A DNA stretch of 64,000 nt, taken from assembly GCF_018860345.1 (NCBI RefSeq), contig NZ_JAHKPJ010000004.1, positions 208,995 to 272,994 of the forward strand. Direction: 5' to 3'. The translations under genes were made by a program, and so were the position numbers. The notes below the pieces were generated by a model. That model saw only the letters and a program-made list of their open reading frames with translations. It was not told the DNA's origin and ran no database searches. This stretch comes from Psychrosphaera sp. F3M07. GTDB taxonomy: Bacteria > Pseudomonadota > Gammaproteobacteria > Enterobacterales > Alteromonadaceae. Of this stretch, positions 37,541-46,550 are shown piece by piece. Each line of letters starts with the position of its first letter. Position 1 is the first letter of the stretch.

Positions 37541-40500
37541 ATGATTGCTTGGTTTACTAAAAATCACGTAGCAGCAAACTTACTGCTCCTAACTATTTTA
37601 ATGGCAGGGTTATTTTCTCTATCTAACCGAATTCCACTTGAGGTTTTTCCGTCGTTTGAATCTGATGTCGTATCCGTACAAGTGAGTTTACGCGGCGCGA
37701 CACCTGAAGATGTTGAACAAGGTGTGGCCATTAGAGTGGAAGAAGCCGTACAAGACTTAGAAGGGATTGAGCGTATAACTAGTCGTTCTTCTGAAGGCAG
37801 TGCTTCAATTAGTATTGAGATTGACTCTGGTTACGAGCCAAGAGATATGTTGGCGGATATAAAAAGCCGTGTCGACGCTATTAATACGTTTCCAGCCGAC
37901 GCAGAAAAACCGGTAGTGGGTTTAAATCAACGTAAAAGAGACGTGGTTACCGTAACGGTTGCTGGTGATTACAGCGAAGCCGAAATACGTGAATTTGCCG
38001 AACGTATTCGAGATGACATGTTACGAATACCAGGCCTTACTCAATTAGAGTTAGATGGTGTGCGTAATTATGAAATTGCGATTGAAGTGAATCAGGACAA
38101 ATTACGCCAGTACGACTTAACATTAAGCCAAGTGTCTAAAGCAGTGGGTAGCAGTTCGTTAGATATTTCTGCAGGTAACTTACGTACTTTAGGTGGTGAC
38201 ATTTTATTACGTTCAAAAGGTCAGGCATACAATAAAGAGCAGTTTTCAAGTATTGTTGTTAAGAATAATCCAGACGGCAGTATCCTGCGTTTAGAAGATA
38301 TTGCAGTGATCAATGACGGTTTTGAAGAATACCCAATTCGTACTCGCTTTAACGGTAAACAAGCTGCTTTTATTAAGGTGTATCGTATTGGTCAACAAAG
38401 TGCGATTGATGTTGCTGACAAAGTAAAACAATACATAATTGATCAACAAGGTAACCTTCCACAAGGTTACGAATTAAGTTACTGGGATGACGACTCACAA
38501 ATTGTTAAAAATCGTTTAGCAACATTAACCTCAAGTGCATTACAAGGTGGTTTGTTAGTGCTGTTGTTATTAACGTTATTCTTACGTCCTGCCATCGCAT
38601 TTTGGGTATTTATCGGTATTCCTATTTCCTTTATGGGGGCATTTATTGTTATGCCTTTTTTTGGTATTACTCTAAATGTAATGAGTTTATTTGGCTTTAT
38701 ATTAGTCCTAGGGATCGTGGTGGACGACGCCATTGTCACCGGGGAGAATGTCTATACCCATATGCGGCATAGTAAATCTAGTGAAGAAGCTGCAATCAAA
38801 GGTACTCAAGAAGTAGCTACCCCAGTTACGTTTGGTGTTTTAACAACCGTTGTTGCTTTTATGCCATTGGCATTTATTGAAGGTAATCGCGGTGCTTTGT
38901 TTGCACAATTACCTGTCGTTATTATTCCGGTGTTATTGTTTTCATTAATTGAATCTAAGTTTGTATTACCTGCTCATTTAAAATTTATTAAATATCGCGA
39001 TGAATCTAAACTCACTGGATTTTCTAAATTCCAACAGAATTTTGCGAACGGGTTTGAGCGTTCAATTATTAAATACTACCAACCTATATTAAATAAAGCC
39101 TTACGGAATAAAGGAACGACTGTCGCTATGTTTGTCAGTGCGTTTGTTCTAGTAGTAAGTTTGATTATGTCTGGTTGGACTAAGTTTATCTTCTTCCCTC
39201 GTATTCCAAGTGAAACGGTCAGCATGAATTTATCTATGCCGACGGGTACGCCATTTGAAGTGACAGATAGGTTTATCAGAAAAATATCTGATTCGGCTTA
39301 TGATCTTCAACAAAAGTATGTAGACGAAGATGGGCAATCAGTGATCTTAAATGTATTAGCTATCACTGGTGGTCGAGGTGGTACAACAAATCAAGGACGT
39401 GTGCGTTTTGAAATTATACCTCCAGAGAAACGTGAATCGACTATTACATCTCGTCAATTGTTAGCGGAGTGGCGAGGATTGATTGGAACGGTTCCAGGTG
39501 CAGAAACCTTAACCTTTAGGGCTGAAATTGGTCGTTCATCTGATCCGATAGACGTGCAATTATCAGCAACCTCTATCCAAGTTTTACAGGAAGTAGCTGA
39601 AAAAGTGAAAGCTAGATTAGCAACCTATCCAACGGTGTTTGAAATTGCCGATAGTATGTCTGATGGTAAACAAGAGTTACAAATAGAGCTCACCAAACAA
39701 GGAAAAGCACTAGGGTTGACCCGTAATGAAATATCACAACAAGTAAGAAGTGCATATTTTGGTTCGCAAGTGCAGCGCATACAGCGTGGACGTGATGATG
39801 TACGCGTGATGGTTAGGTTGCCTCTGGAAGAACGCAGAGCTATTTCAAACTTAGAACATATATTAATTAATTTACCAAGTGGTGGCGAAGTACCGCTATC
39901 TCATGTTGCCCAATTACTACCGGGACAAAGTCCGTCGACTATTAGTCGAATTGACCGATACCGAGTATTAAATGTTACGGCAGATGTTGATAAAACCAAA
40001 ACTAATATGACAGTGTTAAATGCTGACTTAAAAGTGTTTTTAGATGACCTTGTGGCGAAATACCCGGGTGTCAGTTATGAGTTAGAAGGTGAAGCAAAAG
40101 AACAGAGAGAGTCTTTTGGCTCGTTAGCTTGGGGATTATTAATCGTTTTCTTTGCTATTTATTGTTTGTTAGCTATTCCGTTTAAGTCTTATTGGCAACC
40201 TGTTGCAGTAATGAGCGTGATCCCATTTGGTATCTTAGGCGCGGTTATTGGCCACTGGATTATGGGAATGGACTTAACCATCATGAGTTTATTGGGAATG
40301 TTAGCCTTAGTTGGTGTCGTCGTTAATGACTCATTGGTGCTGGTGGATTACGTTAATAAAAAACGTAATGAAGGTATGGCGTTATTAGATGCAGTTTCAA
40401 CGGCCGGTGCAGCTCGTTTTAGGCCGGTATTATTAACCAGCTTAACTACCTTTATCGGTTTATTGCCTTTGTTGTTTGAACAGTCAACACAAGCTCAGTT

Positions 40501-40624
40501 CCTAATCCCAATGGGGGTATCTTTAGGTTTTGGTATTTTGTTTGCGACCTTTATTACATTAATACTGGTACCAGTGAACTATATGCTTTTGGATAAAGTA
40601 ATTGCATATAAACCAACTACTTAA
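37541..40624 (+). CDS. RND efflux permease
   Basis: This 1027-residue inner-membrane pump of the AcrB/HAE1 superfamily exports small molecules by proton antiport. Twelve membrane helices are arranged as 1+5+1+5 around two large periplasmic loops. FILVLGIVVDDAIVTGENV in helix 4 contains the paired aspartates of the proton relay, and LALVGVVVNDSLVLVDY is its mirror in the second half. It resembles the broader AcrB-like group of marine bacteria rather than a heavy-metal pump (CusA). A terminator follows. Confidence 0.94.
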   Translation: MIAWFTKNHVAANLLLLTILMAGLFSLSNRIPLEVFPSFESDVVSVQVSLRGATPEDVEQGVAIRVEEAVQDLEGIERITSRSSEGSASISIEIDSGYEPRDMLADIKSRVDAINTFPADAEKPVVGLNQRKRDVVTVTVAGDYSEAEIREFAERIRDDMLRIPGLTQLELDGVRNYEIAIEVNQDKLRQYDLTLSQVSKAVGSSSLDISAGNLRTLGGDILLRSKGQAYNKEQFSSIVVKNNPDGSILRLEDIAVINDGFEEYPIRTRFNGKQAAFIKVYRIGQQSAIDVADKVKQYIIDQQGNLPQGYELSYWDDDSQIVKNRLATLTSSALQGGLLVLLLLTLFLRPAIAFWVFIGIPISFMGAFIVMPFFGITLNVMSLFGFILVLGIVVDDAIVTGENVYTHMRHSKSSEEAAIKGTQEVATPVTFGVLTTVVAFMPLAFIEGNRGALFAQLPVVIIPVLLFSLIESKFVLPAHLKFIKYRDESKLTGFSKFQQNFANGFERSIIKYYQPILNKALRNKGTTVAMFVSAFVLVVSLIMSGWTKFIFFPRIPSETVSMNLSMPTGTPFEVTDRFIRKISDSAYDLQQKYVDEDGQSVILNVLAITGGRGGTTNQGRVRFEIIPPEKRESTITSRQLLAEWRGLIGTVPGAETLTFRAEIGRSSDPIDVQLSATSIQVLQEVAEKVKARLATYPTVFEIADSMSDGKQELQIELTKQGKALGLTRNEISQQVRSAYFGSQVQRIQRGRDDVRVMVRLPLEERRAISNLEHILINLPSGGEVPLSHVAQLLPGQSPSTISRIDRYRVLNVTADVDKTKTNMTVLNADLKVFLDDLVAKYPGVSYELEGEAKEQRESFGSLAWGLLIVFFAIYCLLAIPFKSYWQPVAVMSVIPFGILGAVIGHWIMGMDLTIMSLLGMLALVGVVVNDSLVLVDYVNKKRNEGMALLDAVSTAGAARFRPVLLTSLTTFIGLLPLLFEQSTQAQFLIPMGVSLGFGILFATFITLILVPVNYMLLDKVIAYKPTT

Positions 40625-40645
40625 AGTTACGTTTATCATTGAAAT

Positions 40646-40682
40646 AAAAAAGGTCACATTAAATATAATGTGACCTTTTTTT
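40646..40682 (+). terminator. bidirectional terminator after the efflux operon
   Basis: AAAAAAGGTCACATT at 40646-40660 pairs with AATGTGACCTTTTTT at 40667-40681 around a 6-base loop. The A and T runs on both sides serve the efflux operon and the convergent sigma-factor operon. Confidence 0.88.
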
Positions 40683-40708
40683 ATCTAATGACCTAAACCT
40701 GTAATGTG

Positions 40709-41377
40709 TTATCCGTGTTGTTCTAGGTTATTTACCACACCTGACATTTCGACTAAATGTTTCCCAACAAGAAACTCGATGCTTTTTTTGACCCAAGGCG
40801 TTGAAACATTTTTACAACTCAATTTGATATTAAACCAAAGCATAACTAAAAATAGTAGGGCTGATGTGACTATATATATAGTGATTATGTTTTCACTTAG
40901 TTGGCTATAAAAGTCAAAACCAAACAACAGATCAAAACCTAAAAACACATACGCTAAATAAAATGGTGCTGACATTAGTACTAATTTAGTAAATTGCAGT
41001 TCGTGAGAAACAATAGTCAAAATCTGCGTTTGTAATTTTTTAATTGGAGCACTGTAGTCTAACTGAAAAATTAAGACGATTTGACCGATGCTACCAATCA
41101 GGCCAATAATCGCAAATATATTCAGAATCAAGGCTGAGATCGTTGGAGCCGTGAAGATCAAATTATGCTCTATGTTTGAGCCGATATAATACCATAATGA
41201 CAATATAATGATTGTGAAAATAAGCGCTTCAAAAAGGCGAAAGGCAATTAACCGACGAAACTTGTTTTTATGTTGGCTTGTATCCACATCCGATAATTCT
41301 TGTTGGTTAATTTCAACAGATTCTTCAATCGCTCTGTCTTGTTGTTCCCACGTGTTTTTCAATTCATTAATATTCAT
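40709..41377 (-). CDS. membrane protein, putative partner of the ECF sigma factor
   Basis: This 222-residue protein has a polar N-terminal region of about 45 residues (ELKNTWEQQDRAIEES) and four hydrophobic helices, at about 50-70, 78-105, 130-155 and 162-185. It has no zinc-binding anti-sigma motif that I can see. It starts one base after the stop of the ECF sigma gene. By position it is likely to be the membrane-bound regulator (anti-sigma-like) of that factor, but this rests on operon context. I do not recognise the family with certainty. Confidence 0.65.
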   Translation of the reverse strand: MNINELKNTWEQQDRAIEESVEINQQELSDVDTSQHKNKFRRLIAFRLFEALIFTIIILSLWYYIGSNIEHNLIFTAPTISALILNIFAIIGLIGSIGQIVLIFQLDYSAPIKKLQTQILTIVSHELQFTKLVLMSAPFYLAYVFLGFDLLFGFDFYSQLSENIITIYIVTSALLFLVMLWFNIKLSCKNVSTPWVKKSIEFLVGKHLVEMSGVVNNLEQHG

Positions 41378-41378
41378 G

Positions 41379-41885
41379 TTAAGACGCCTGTTGCATAAAT
41401 TGTTGTTTTAAAGTTTCTTTAATACGACCGATTCGAGTTGCTACATTGGATTTACTGAGACCTAAACTGTCCGCTATATCGTTATGGCTTTGGTTTTCCA
41501 AATACAGCAACATGATTGCTCGGTTCAGTCTGTCCAATTGGTTAATGAAAAAATAAAGCTGCTTGATATCTTCATTTTTTGAATTATCGTCCTTCATATC
41601 GACAATGTTAAAAATACAATTTTCTTCCATGGATACATTGTCGTGATGTTTTTTATCTTTACGATAATATGAAATAGCGACATTCAACGCGACACGATAC
41701 ATCCAAGTGGAAAACTTATATTCTGCATCGTATTTATCAAATGACAGCCAAACTCTTGTAATTATCTCCTGTGCTAAATCTTGTTTATCTAGTTTGTGAG
41801 CACAATACGAATTCACTACTTTATACACTATGCCTTTGTGCTGATTTATCAGTTCAGAAAATTGACTTTTTTTCGATATATTCAT
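41379..41885 (-). CDS. ECF-type RNA polymerase sigma factor
   Basis: This 168-residue sigma70-family protein has region 2 (DLAQEIITRVWLSFDKYD and the FSTWMYRVALNVAISYYRK promoter-melting part) and region 4 with a helix-turn-helix (NQSHNDIADSLGLSKSNVATRIGR). There is no region 1 or 3, which defines the extracytoplasmic-function type. It is the first gene of a two-gene operon with a four-helix membrane protein. The trigger is unknown. The adjacent convergent efflux operon could be a target, but no promoter evidence links them. Confidence 0.9.
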   Translation of the reverse strand: MNISKKSQFSELINQHKGIVYKVVNSYCAHKLDKQDLAQEIITRVWLSFDKYDAEYKFSTWMYRVALNVAISYYRKDKKHHDNVSMEENCIFNIVDMKDDNSKNEDIKQLYFFINQLDRLNRAIMLLYLENQSHNDIADSLGLSKSNVATRIGRIKETLKQQFMQQAS

Positions 41886-42204
41886 TTACGTTATTACCCT
41901 GAAAATCCAATTTTTTAATGTGTCAAAGTTCATATATCCCTCATGTTTATCATTAATCTACTTAGTTATTCGCAGCGGGTTCAAAAAAATCACAAAAAAT
42001 AATTATTTATTTTTGTTCAGTGTTTAATCTTAATTATTTAATTGCTCATTAATTGGTTTTTAAATGTGTGGTAATTAGGCAAGCATAGGCCTTTGCCGGA
42101 TTTTAACTATCAAATTAGCGCCATTTTTCGTATAATGCAGGCCTTTCACTGAATACCAATTATACTGATTGGTTATCATCCACAGATCAGAGCATAAGTC
42201 TTTC

Positions 42205-43389
42205 ATGAGAAAATTGTTAACGTCCCCTGTAAAAATGGCATTGTCAGATGCTGAAAACACTATTTATCAAAACATTTTGGAATATGCTACTGAACTTAGT
42301 TTAAACCTAATGGCCGTGAAGGTGACGAATCACCCAGATGACTTTTTAAATTGGAGTGCTGAGTTACTCAGGATCACTAATCAAGATTTAAATCAGGATT
42401 TGATGGACCCGCCACAGTTTGTACCATTGAAAAAAATGCAAGAGCTATTGGTTAAAGCCATTAGCCTTTCTCAATTTAAAATGACTAAAATTGCTCCTTG
42501 GGTCATCTTCTACGATTTTATAAATGCACAAGCGGTACCGCAAGCATTGGAAGAAAGATTAAGATTGTTAGATTACATTGATACATTACGTGCTACTCCT
42601 ATCGCGCAAATGAGTGAGTTAGATCGTTTAGCATTTGTAGGTAAACACACAAATCAACATGACTTTAATATCTATGACTTCGATTGTGAATGGTTTGCTT
42701 CGACTAAAGCTGCCAAAGTATTCCACACGTTATTAGAAGCGCAACCTCAAGAATTTGATGCTGCTTTGGCACATATTCCATTAGAAGGTGAAGTGACTCA
42801 TAAACAATATCAAGCCTTTGTTGATCATTATTCATCGTTATTTACAGCCTTTACTGAGAAAAAAGCAACGGGTGAAAAAGCACCTTTAGCTGCAGCCACT
42901 CGTTTATTAGCGATGCGTCGTCCTGATCAATTTGTTGCATTAACCAATGCGAAAATTGATGTGATCTGCCAAGGTCTATCTATTCCTAAGTTTAATAACT
43001 TTAGTTTTGACGGCTACTGGAATGAACTTGTAACGACGATGAGAACCTGTGCTTGGTGGCGTAAGATGCAACCTGAAGATGAAGCAGAGCAAAAAATATG
43101 GCGTAATCGCGCTATCCTTATGGATTTATTTTTGTTTGCTGAAGACGGTTTAGCTGAGCAATCTAATTATGTTCGTTTACGTGATAAGCCAATTTCAGCC
43201 ACCAGAGCTAAATCTGGCACAACGACACGACGTACTAAAGAAACGGCAGAAATGATCGTTGATAAACGTTTAGCGTCAGACGATATGCCAGCTTATATGC
43301 AGAAGAAACGTAATGCGTTAGTAAGTGAAGTGAAGTTAGGTAAGAATATTGATCAAGTTATTTCGCTAATGCGTAAGATTTTTGGTTAA
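42205..43389 (+). CDS. uncharacterised soluble protein
   Basis: This 394-residue protein is not one I recognise. It appears wholly cytoplasmic and mostly alpha-helical. Notable segments are RLLAMRRPDQFVALTNAK, YWNELVTTMRTCAWWR and a Thr/Arg-rich basic patch (KSGTTTRRTKETAE) before the C-terminus. ATG 42205 is preferred. A TTG at 42169 and another ATG at 42235 are in frame, and TATAAT at 42131-42136 could be its -10 box. Its codon use and length argue for a real gene, and a strong terminator follows. No neighbour gives a functional clue. Confidence 0.75.
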   Translation: MRKLLTSPVKMALSDAENTIYQNILEYATELSLNLMAVKVTNHPDDFLNWSAELLRITNQDLNQDLMDPPQFVPLKKMQELLVKAISLSQFKMTKIAPWVIFYDFINAQAVPQALEERLRLLDYIDTLRATPIAQMSELDRLAFVGKHTNQHDFNIYDFDCEWFASTKAAKVFHTLLEAQPQEFDAALAHIPLEGEVTHKQYQAFVDHYSSLFTAFTEKKATGEKAPLAAATRLLAMRRPDQFVALTNAKIDVICQGLSIPKFNNFSFDGYWNELVTTMRTCAWWRKMQPEDEAEQKIWRNRAILMDLFLFAEDGLAEQSNYVRLRDKPISATRAKSGTTTRRTKETAEMIVDKRLASDDMPAYMQKKRNALVSEVKLGKNIDQVISLMRKIFG

Positions 43390-43407
43390 TATTTAATACA
43401 CAAAATT

Positions 43408-43432
43408 AAGGGCTGTTGTTACAGCCCTTTTT
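43408..43432 (+). terminator. terminator after the uncharacterised gene
   Basis: AAGGGCTGT at 43408-43416 pairs with ACAGCCCTT at 43421-43429 around TGTT, with a T run after it. Confidence 0.85.
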
Positions 43433-43463
43433 TGATCTTGGAAAGCGATTAAACCTGACCTTG

Positions 43464-44516
43464 TTATTTGAATGAATAATACAAAATACGTTTTACTACC
43501 GAACTATACTGCTTGAAAAAACTGCCAGTATTATAAGCAATGCCATGTTTATCTAATACAGCTTGTACTTTTGGCGCCACTTCTTGATAACGAGAAGAGG
43601 GCATGTCTGGAAATAAATGATGTTCTATCTGGCAACTCAAATGACCTGTTAGAATGTGAAACCAATTACTCCCCTTGATGTTAGATGAGCCTAAAACTTG
43701 TCGGTAATACCATTGACCTTGGCTTTCATTTTCGCAATCTTCTTGTTTGAACGTTTCGGTTTCTTCCGTGAAGTGTCCACAGAAAATAATCGTGGATGTC
43801 CATAAATTGCGAATTAAATTTGCCAATAAGTTACCGGTGAATACCCATAGGAATAATGGTCCAGCTAGTAGCGGGAATATCAGATAATCTTTAATTAACT
43901 GACGAGCACCTTTACTGAAAAACCGTTTTTTTAATGTAGAGTGTGACACAAGACCTTTGCGGTTTTCTTTTTTCTTCCCAATAAAAACACGTTCAGCGGC
44001 TAACTCGTGATACGACACCCCCCATTGAAATAACACGCTTAAGTTAATGTATGTAAAAAATTGCCATACATTTTTAAAGCGCCATTTAAAGTCATCACTC
44101 AAACGCAACAAACCATATCCAAAGTCTCTGTCTTTACCAATAATATTGGTATAAGTATGGTGCTCAAAATTATGAACTCGATGCCAACTCTGACCGTCAC
44201 AGGCAATATCCCACTCGTATTGTTGAGAGTTTAATTGTTTGTCATTCATCCAATCATATTGACCGTGCATAACGTTGTGACCAATTTCCATATTGTCGAG
44301 GATTTTGGCTAACGCCAATAACAATACACCGGCAACCCATAACAGTGGTTGAATAAAGCCAAGCATAAGTAGTATACGTCCGCCCCATTCACACAGTCTT
44401 TGTTTACGAACAATGGAACGAATATGATCGGCATCCTGTTGGCCAACTTTGTTTAGCGTCTCCATTTTTATGGTATCTAAGTCATTGGCTAACGCATCAA
44501 AATTAATACGGTTCAT
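43464..44516 (-). CDS. membrane fatty acid desaturase
   Basis: This 350-residue di-iron desaturase introduces a double bond into acyl chains. The three histidine boxes are present: HNVMH region from His80 to His84, HNFEHH at about 115-120, and QIEHHLF near 300. The glutamine in the third box is the mark of front-end type or DesA3-like enzymes. Hydrophobic segments lie near residues 47-72 and 205-240. Its ATG overlaps the stop of the upstream ferredoxin reductase by 4 bases, so the two make a self-contained desaturase/electron-donor pair. Two FabR/DesT-like operators lie upstream of the operon. Confidence 0.93.
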   Translation of the reverse strand: MNRINFDALANDLDTIKMETLNKVGQQDADHIRSIVRKQRLCEWGGRILLMLGFIQPLLWVAGVLLLALAKILDNMEIGHNVMHGQYDWMNDKQLNSQQYEWDIACDGQSWHRVHNFEHHTYTNIIGKDRDFGYGLLRLSDDFKWRFKNVWQFFTYINLSVLFQWGVSYHELAAERVFIGKKKENRKGLVSHSTLKKRFFSKGARQLIKDYLIFPLLAGPLFLWVFTGNLLANLIRNLWTSTIIFCGHFTEETETFKQEDCENESQGQWYYRQVLGSSNIKGSNWFHILTGHLSCQIEHHLFPDMPSSRYQEVAPKVQAVLDKHGIAYNTGSFFKQYSSVVKRILYYSFK

Positions 44517-45592
44517 AGATGTAACTCCAAATTACTAACAGGCTGGCTTATGCAAAGCTGAATTAATTGTTCTCCGTTGTCGGACAATTCACCGGTTTTT
44601 AAATTACGAACCACTCCCGAGGTTTTAATGCATTGGCACTGATGACAAATACCAATGCCACAACCACGCTTAACGGGAAGTTGTTTGGCTTCAAATTGAG
44701 GCAGTAGCACATCGTTAGCACTAACTTCATGTGCTTCGCCATTCAATACAGCATAAAAAAATGTGTCAGATTGAGAGTTGGCGTTTGATTGCGGTATAGA
44801 TAATCCAAATTGTTCTTGGTAATAGCGCAAACCATTAGTATTAGAAAAGTCTTCTATCACTTTCATAAAGGGACTTGGGCCGCAACAGTAAATATCAGGC
44901 TTAGGCTCAAGCGTTATCTTGCTGGTGATATCGCTTTCTTGTTCACGGGTTAATAAGAAAAAAGAGAAATTGTTAAACTGCGCAGCGAGCTGATCCAGTT
45001 CATCTACACATTGGTGTTCTGATTTTTTTGCATAATATATTAAGGTAAATGTCTGATTAGATGAGGCTGTTAGATGCTCTGTAAGCATTGCTAATATAGG
45101 CGTAATACCTGAACCGCCAGCAATAAACATGACTGGGGTATCAAACTTGGCAGAGACATCTAAGCTGTTAAATACAAAATCACCACTAGGCGCTGAAATA
45201 TTACACCAAACGCCTTGTTTTAACTGGCCATCTATCAAGCCAGTAAAACGCCCTTGTTCATTGGTTTTAATTAATAAACGTAGGGTTCCAAATTTTTCCA
45301 AATCTTGTGGACTGGATGCAACCGTAAACACTCTTGTTAATAATCGTCCATTGATTTCAACTGTCAAACTCACGTGTTGCCCTGCCACATGAACAGGCCA
45401 GTTATCAGTTGGCTTAATTAGCACGCTTAAGAAACGTCCAGTTAATGCCTTAACACTAACCACTTGAGCTCTAAATTGGCCTGCACGCCAAGCAGGTTTA
45501 AATACCTGCATAATTGGCTCAACATAACCTGCAAAGGTTTGATGGTGCAAAAACCACTTTGAGAACTGGTTTAAAGCCTGTGTCATCATCAT
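44513..45592 (-). CDS. ferredoxin reductase with fused 2Fe-2S domain
   Basis: This 359-residue protein supplies electrons from NAD(P)H to the desaturase. It has an FAD-binding domain (RVFTVASSP), an NAD(P)-binding domain (GGSGITPIL and YCCGPSPFM), and a C-terminal plant-type ferredoxin domain with clustered cysteines in RGCGIGICHQCQC plus a later cysteine (LIQLCIS). The arrangement resembles desaturase reductases such as those paired with DesB or DesA3. Three consecutive ATG codons open the gene; the first (45592) is used. A hairpin-free ATGA overlap joins it to the desaturase. Confidence 0.92.
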   Translation of the reverse strand: MMMTQALNQFSKWFLHHQTFAGYVEPIMQVFKPAWRAGQFRAQVVSVKALTGRFLSVLIKPTDNWPVHVAGQHVSLTVEINGRLLTRVFTVASSPQDLEKFGTLRLLIKTNEQGRFTGLIDGQLKQGVWCNISAPSGDFVFNSLDVSAKFDTPVMFIAGGSGITPILAMLTEHLTASSNQTFTLIYYAKKSEHQCVDELDQLAAQFNNFSFFLLTREQESDITSKITLEPKPDIYCCGPSPFMKVIEDFSNTNGLRYYQEQFGLSIPQSNANSQSDTFFYAVLNGEAHEVSANDVLLPQFEAKQLPVKRGCGIGICHQCQCIKTSGVVRNLKTGELSDNGEQLIQLCISQPVSNLELHL

Positions 45593-45633
45593 TAAAAATA
45601 TCTCTGTTTGTTATAAATACGGGTAACAATTTG

Positions 45634-45678
45634 AGCTTACAAGTGTACGCTCAGATTTTGAGCGCACAAGTGTACGCT
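45634..45678 (-). promoter_or_regulatory. two FabR/DesT-like operators upstream of the desaturase operon
   Basis: Two 18-bp imperfect palindromes, AGCTTACAAGTGTACGCT (45634-45651) and AGCGCACAAGTGTACGCT (45661-45678), are centred 27 bp apart. They match, from memory, the AGCGTACAnnTGTnCGCT form bound by FabR and the related DesT, TetR-family sensors of unsaturated acyl chains. On the minus strand, TTGTAA within the first site could be the -35 box (17 bases to TATTTA), so binding would block transcription. Confidence 0.65.
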
Positions 45679-46028
45679 GAAAGTTTTATATTTCAAGTGT
45701 TTTAAATGTTTTTGGTTTTAGGGGGGACGTTTTTTTGTTGAGTGTTATTACGATTAAATTATATTTAACTGAACTCTAAGGTTTCACCTGATGGAGTAAG
45801 TTATCTGTTCCCATCACATCTTAATTATTTTTATAGTACTAAAAATTAGGTTGTTAAATAAATCATTGAAAATTATATCTATGTGCTTTTTAATAGGAAG
45901 CAAGTAGTCGGGGTCAGGTTAAAGTCAGATAAATTTTTATTAAACTTTTCATGAAAAGATTATAAAATGAGCAGTTACTTAAACGAAAGGCTCGTTAATA
46001 AGCGTTATAGTTCAAGGAGAGTATTGAC
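45679..46028 (+). other. non-coding stretch with a possible mobile-element scar
   Basis: No gene is visible. The segment holds a G-rich run (about 45720-45727) and GGGGTCAGGTTAAAG near 45910, a string I associate with the flanks of REP-associated transposase genes, though no transposase is present. CAAGGAGAG just before 46029 is a strong ribosome site. Confidence 0.35.
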
Positions 46029-46295
46029 ATGAAATTAACATCACAAGAAATAGTCACAATTAAATCTGCTATAAAGTCTCGAAATAAAGTTAAATATTTA
46101 AACTATTTTTTAATTTGGGCGCATTTTTTGGCCATACTCTCTTTATTTCTAGGGTTGATATCGACTAAAGAACTCACTGTTATAGCCTTTCTGGTAGTAT
46201 TAATGATGATTATTACTCCGACATATTTAGGATCTCCTAAATATTCAACACTCTTAGATATATTAGAGAAACAAGTTCCTGAAGAACGTAGTTAA
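46029..46295 (+). CDS. small two-helix membrane protein
   Basis: This 88-residue protein has a basic N-terminal region (KSAIKSRNKVKY), two hydrophobic helices at about residues 25-44 and 48-66, and a polar tail. I do not recognise a family. The strong CAAGGAGAG ribosome site 7 bases upstream supports real translation. It lies in a loosely packed patch between the desaturase operon and the trmK-like gene. A 9-bp inverted repeat (TTTTAGTTG / CAACTAAAA, 46338-46364) lies shortly after it. Confidence 0.6.
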   Translation: MKLTSQEIVTIKSAIKSRNKVKYLNYFLIWAHFLAILSLFLGLISTKELTVIAFLVVLMMIITPTYLGSPKYSTLLDILEKQVPEERS

Positions 46296-46550
46296 ATTCC
46301 TGCTAAATAAAAATAATTACTCACTTACATTAGTTACTTTTAGTTGTAAACAACTCAACTAAAATACCAAACTAGATCAAACAGAATGAAGGCGTTAAAT
46401 ACCTAAGGGAAGTCTGAGCATTATATTAAAAAAAGCAGTATCAGTAGTATTAAAATGGACAGGCACTTTAAATTATTTGATGCTAAAAACAGTGCTTAAA
46501 AGGGTTCAACAAGCTCATATAAATAAGTTGTTAGACTTTAGGAAAACGGA

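Noticed and set aside
37339..37560. Extra ORF across the adaptor-permease junction
   Set aside because: It reads the Lys/Glu-rich tail of the adaptor in another frame; the adaptor and permease frames are supported by family motifs.
40704..40910. Plus-strand ORF over the anti-sigma-like gene
   Set aside because: It is antisense to a gene with a clear hydrophobic pattern and operon context, and has no ribosome site of its own; it is a shadow.
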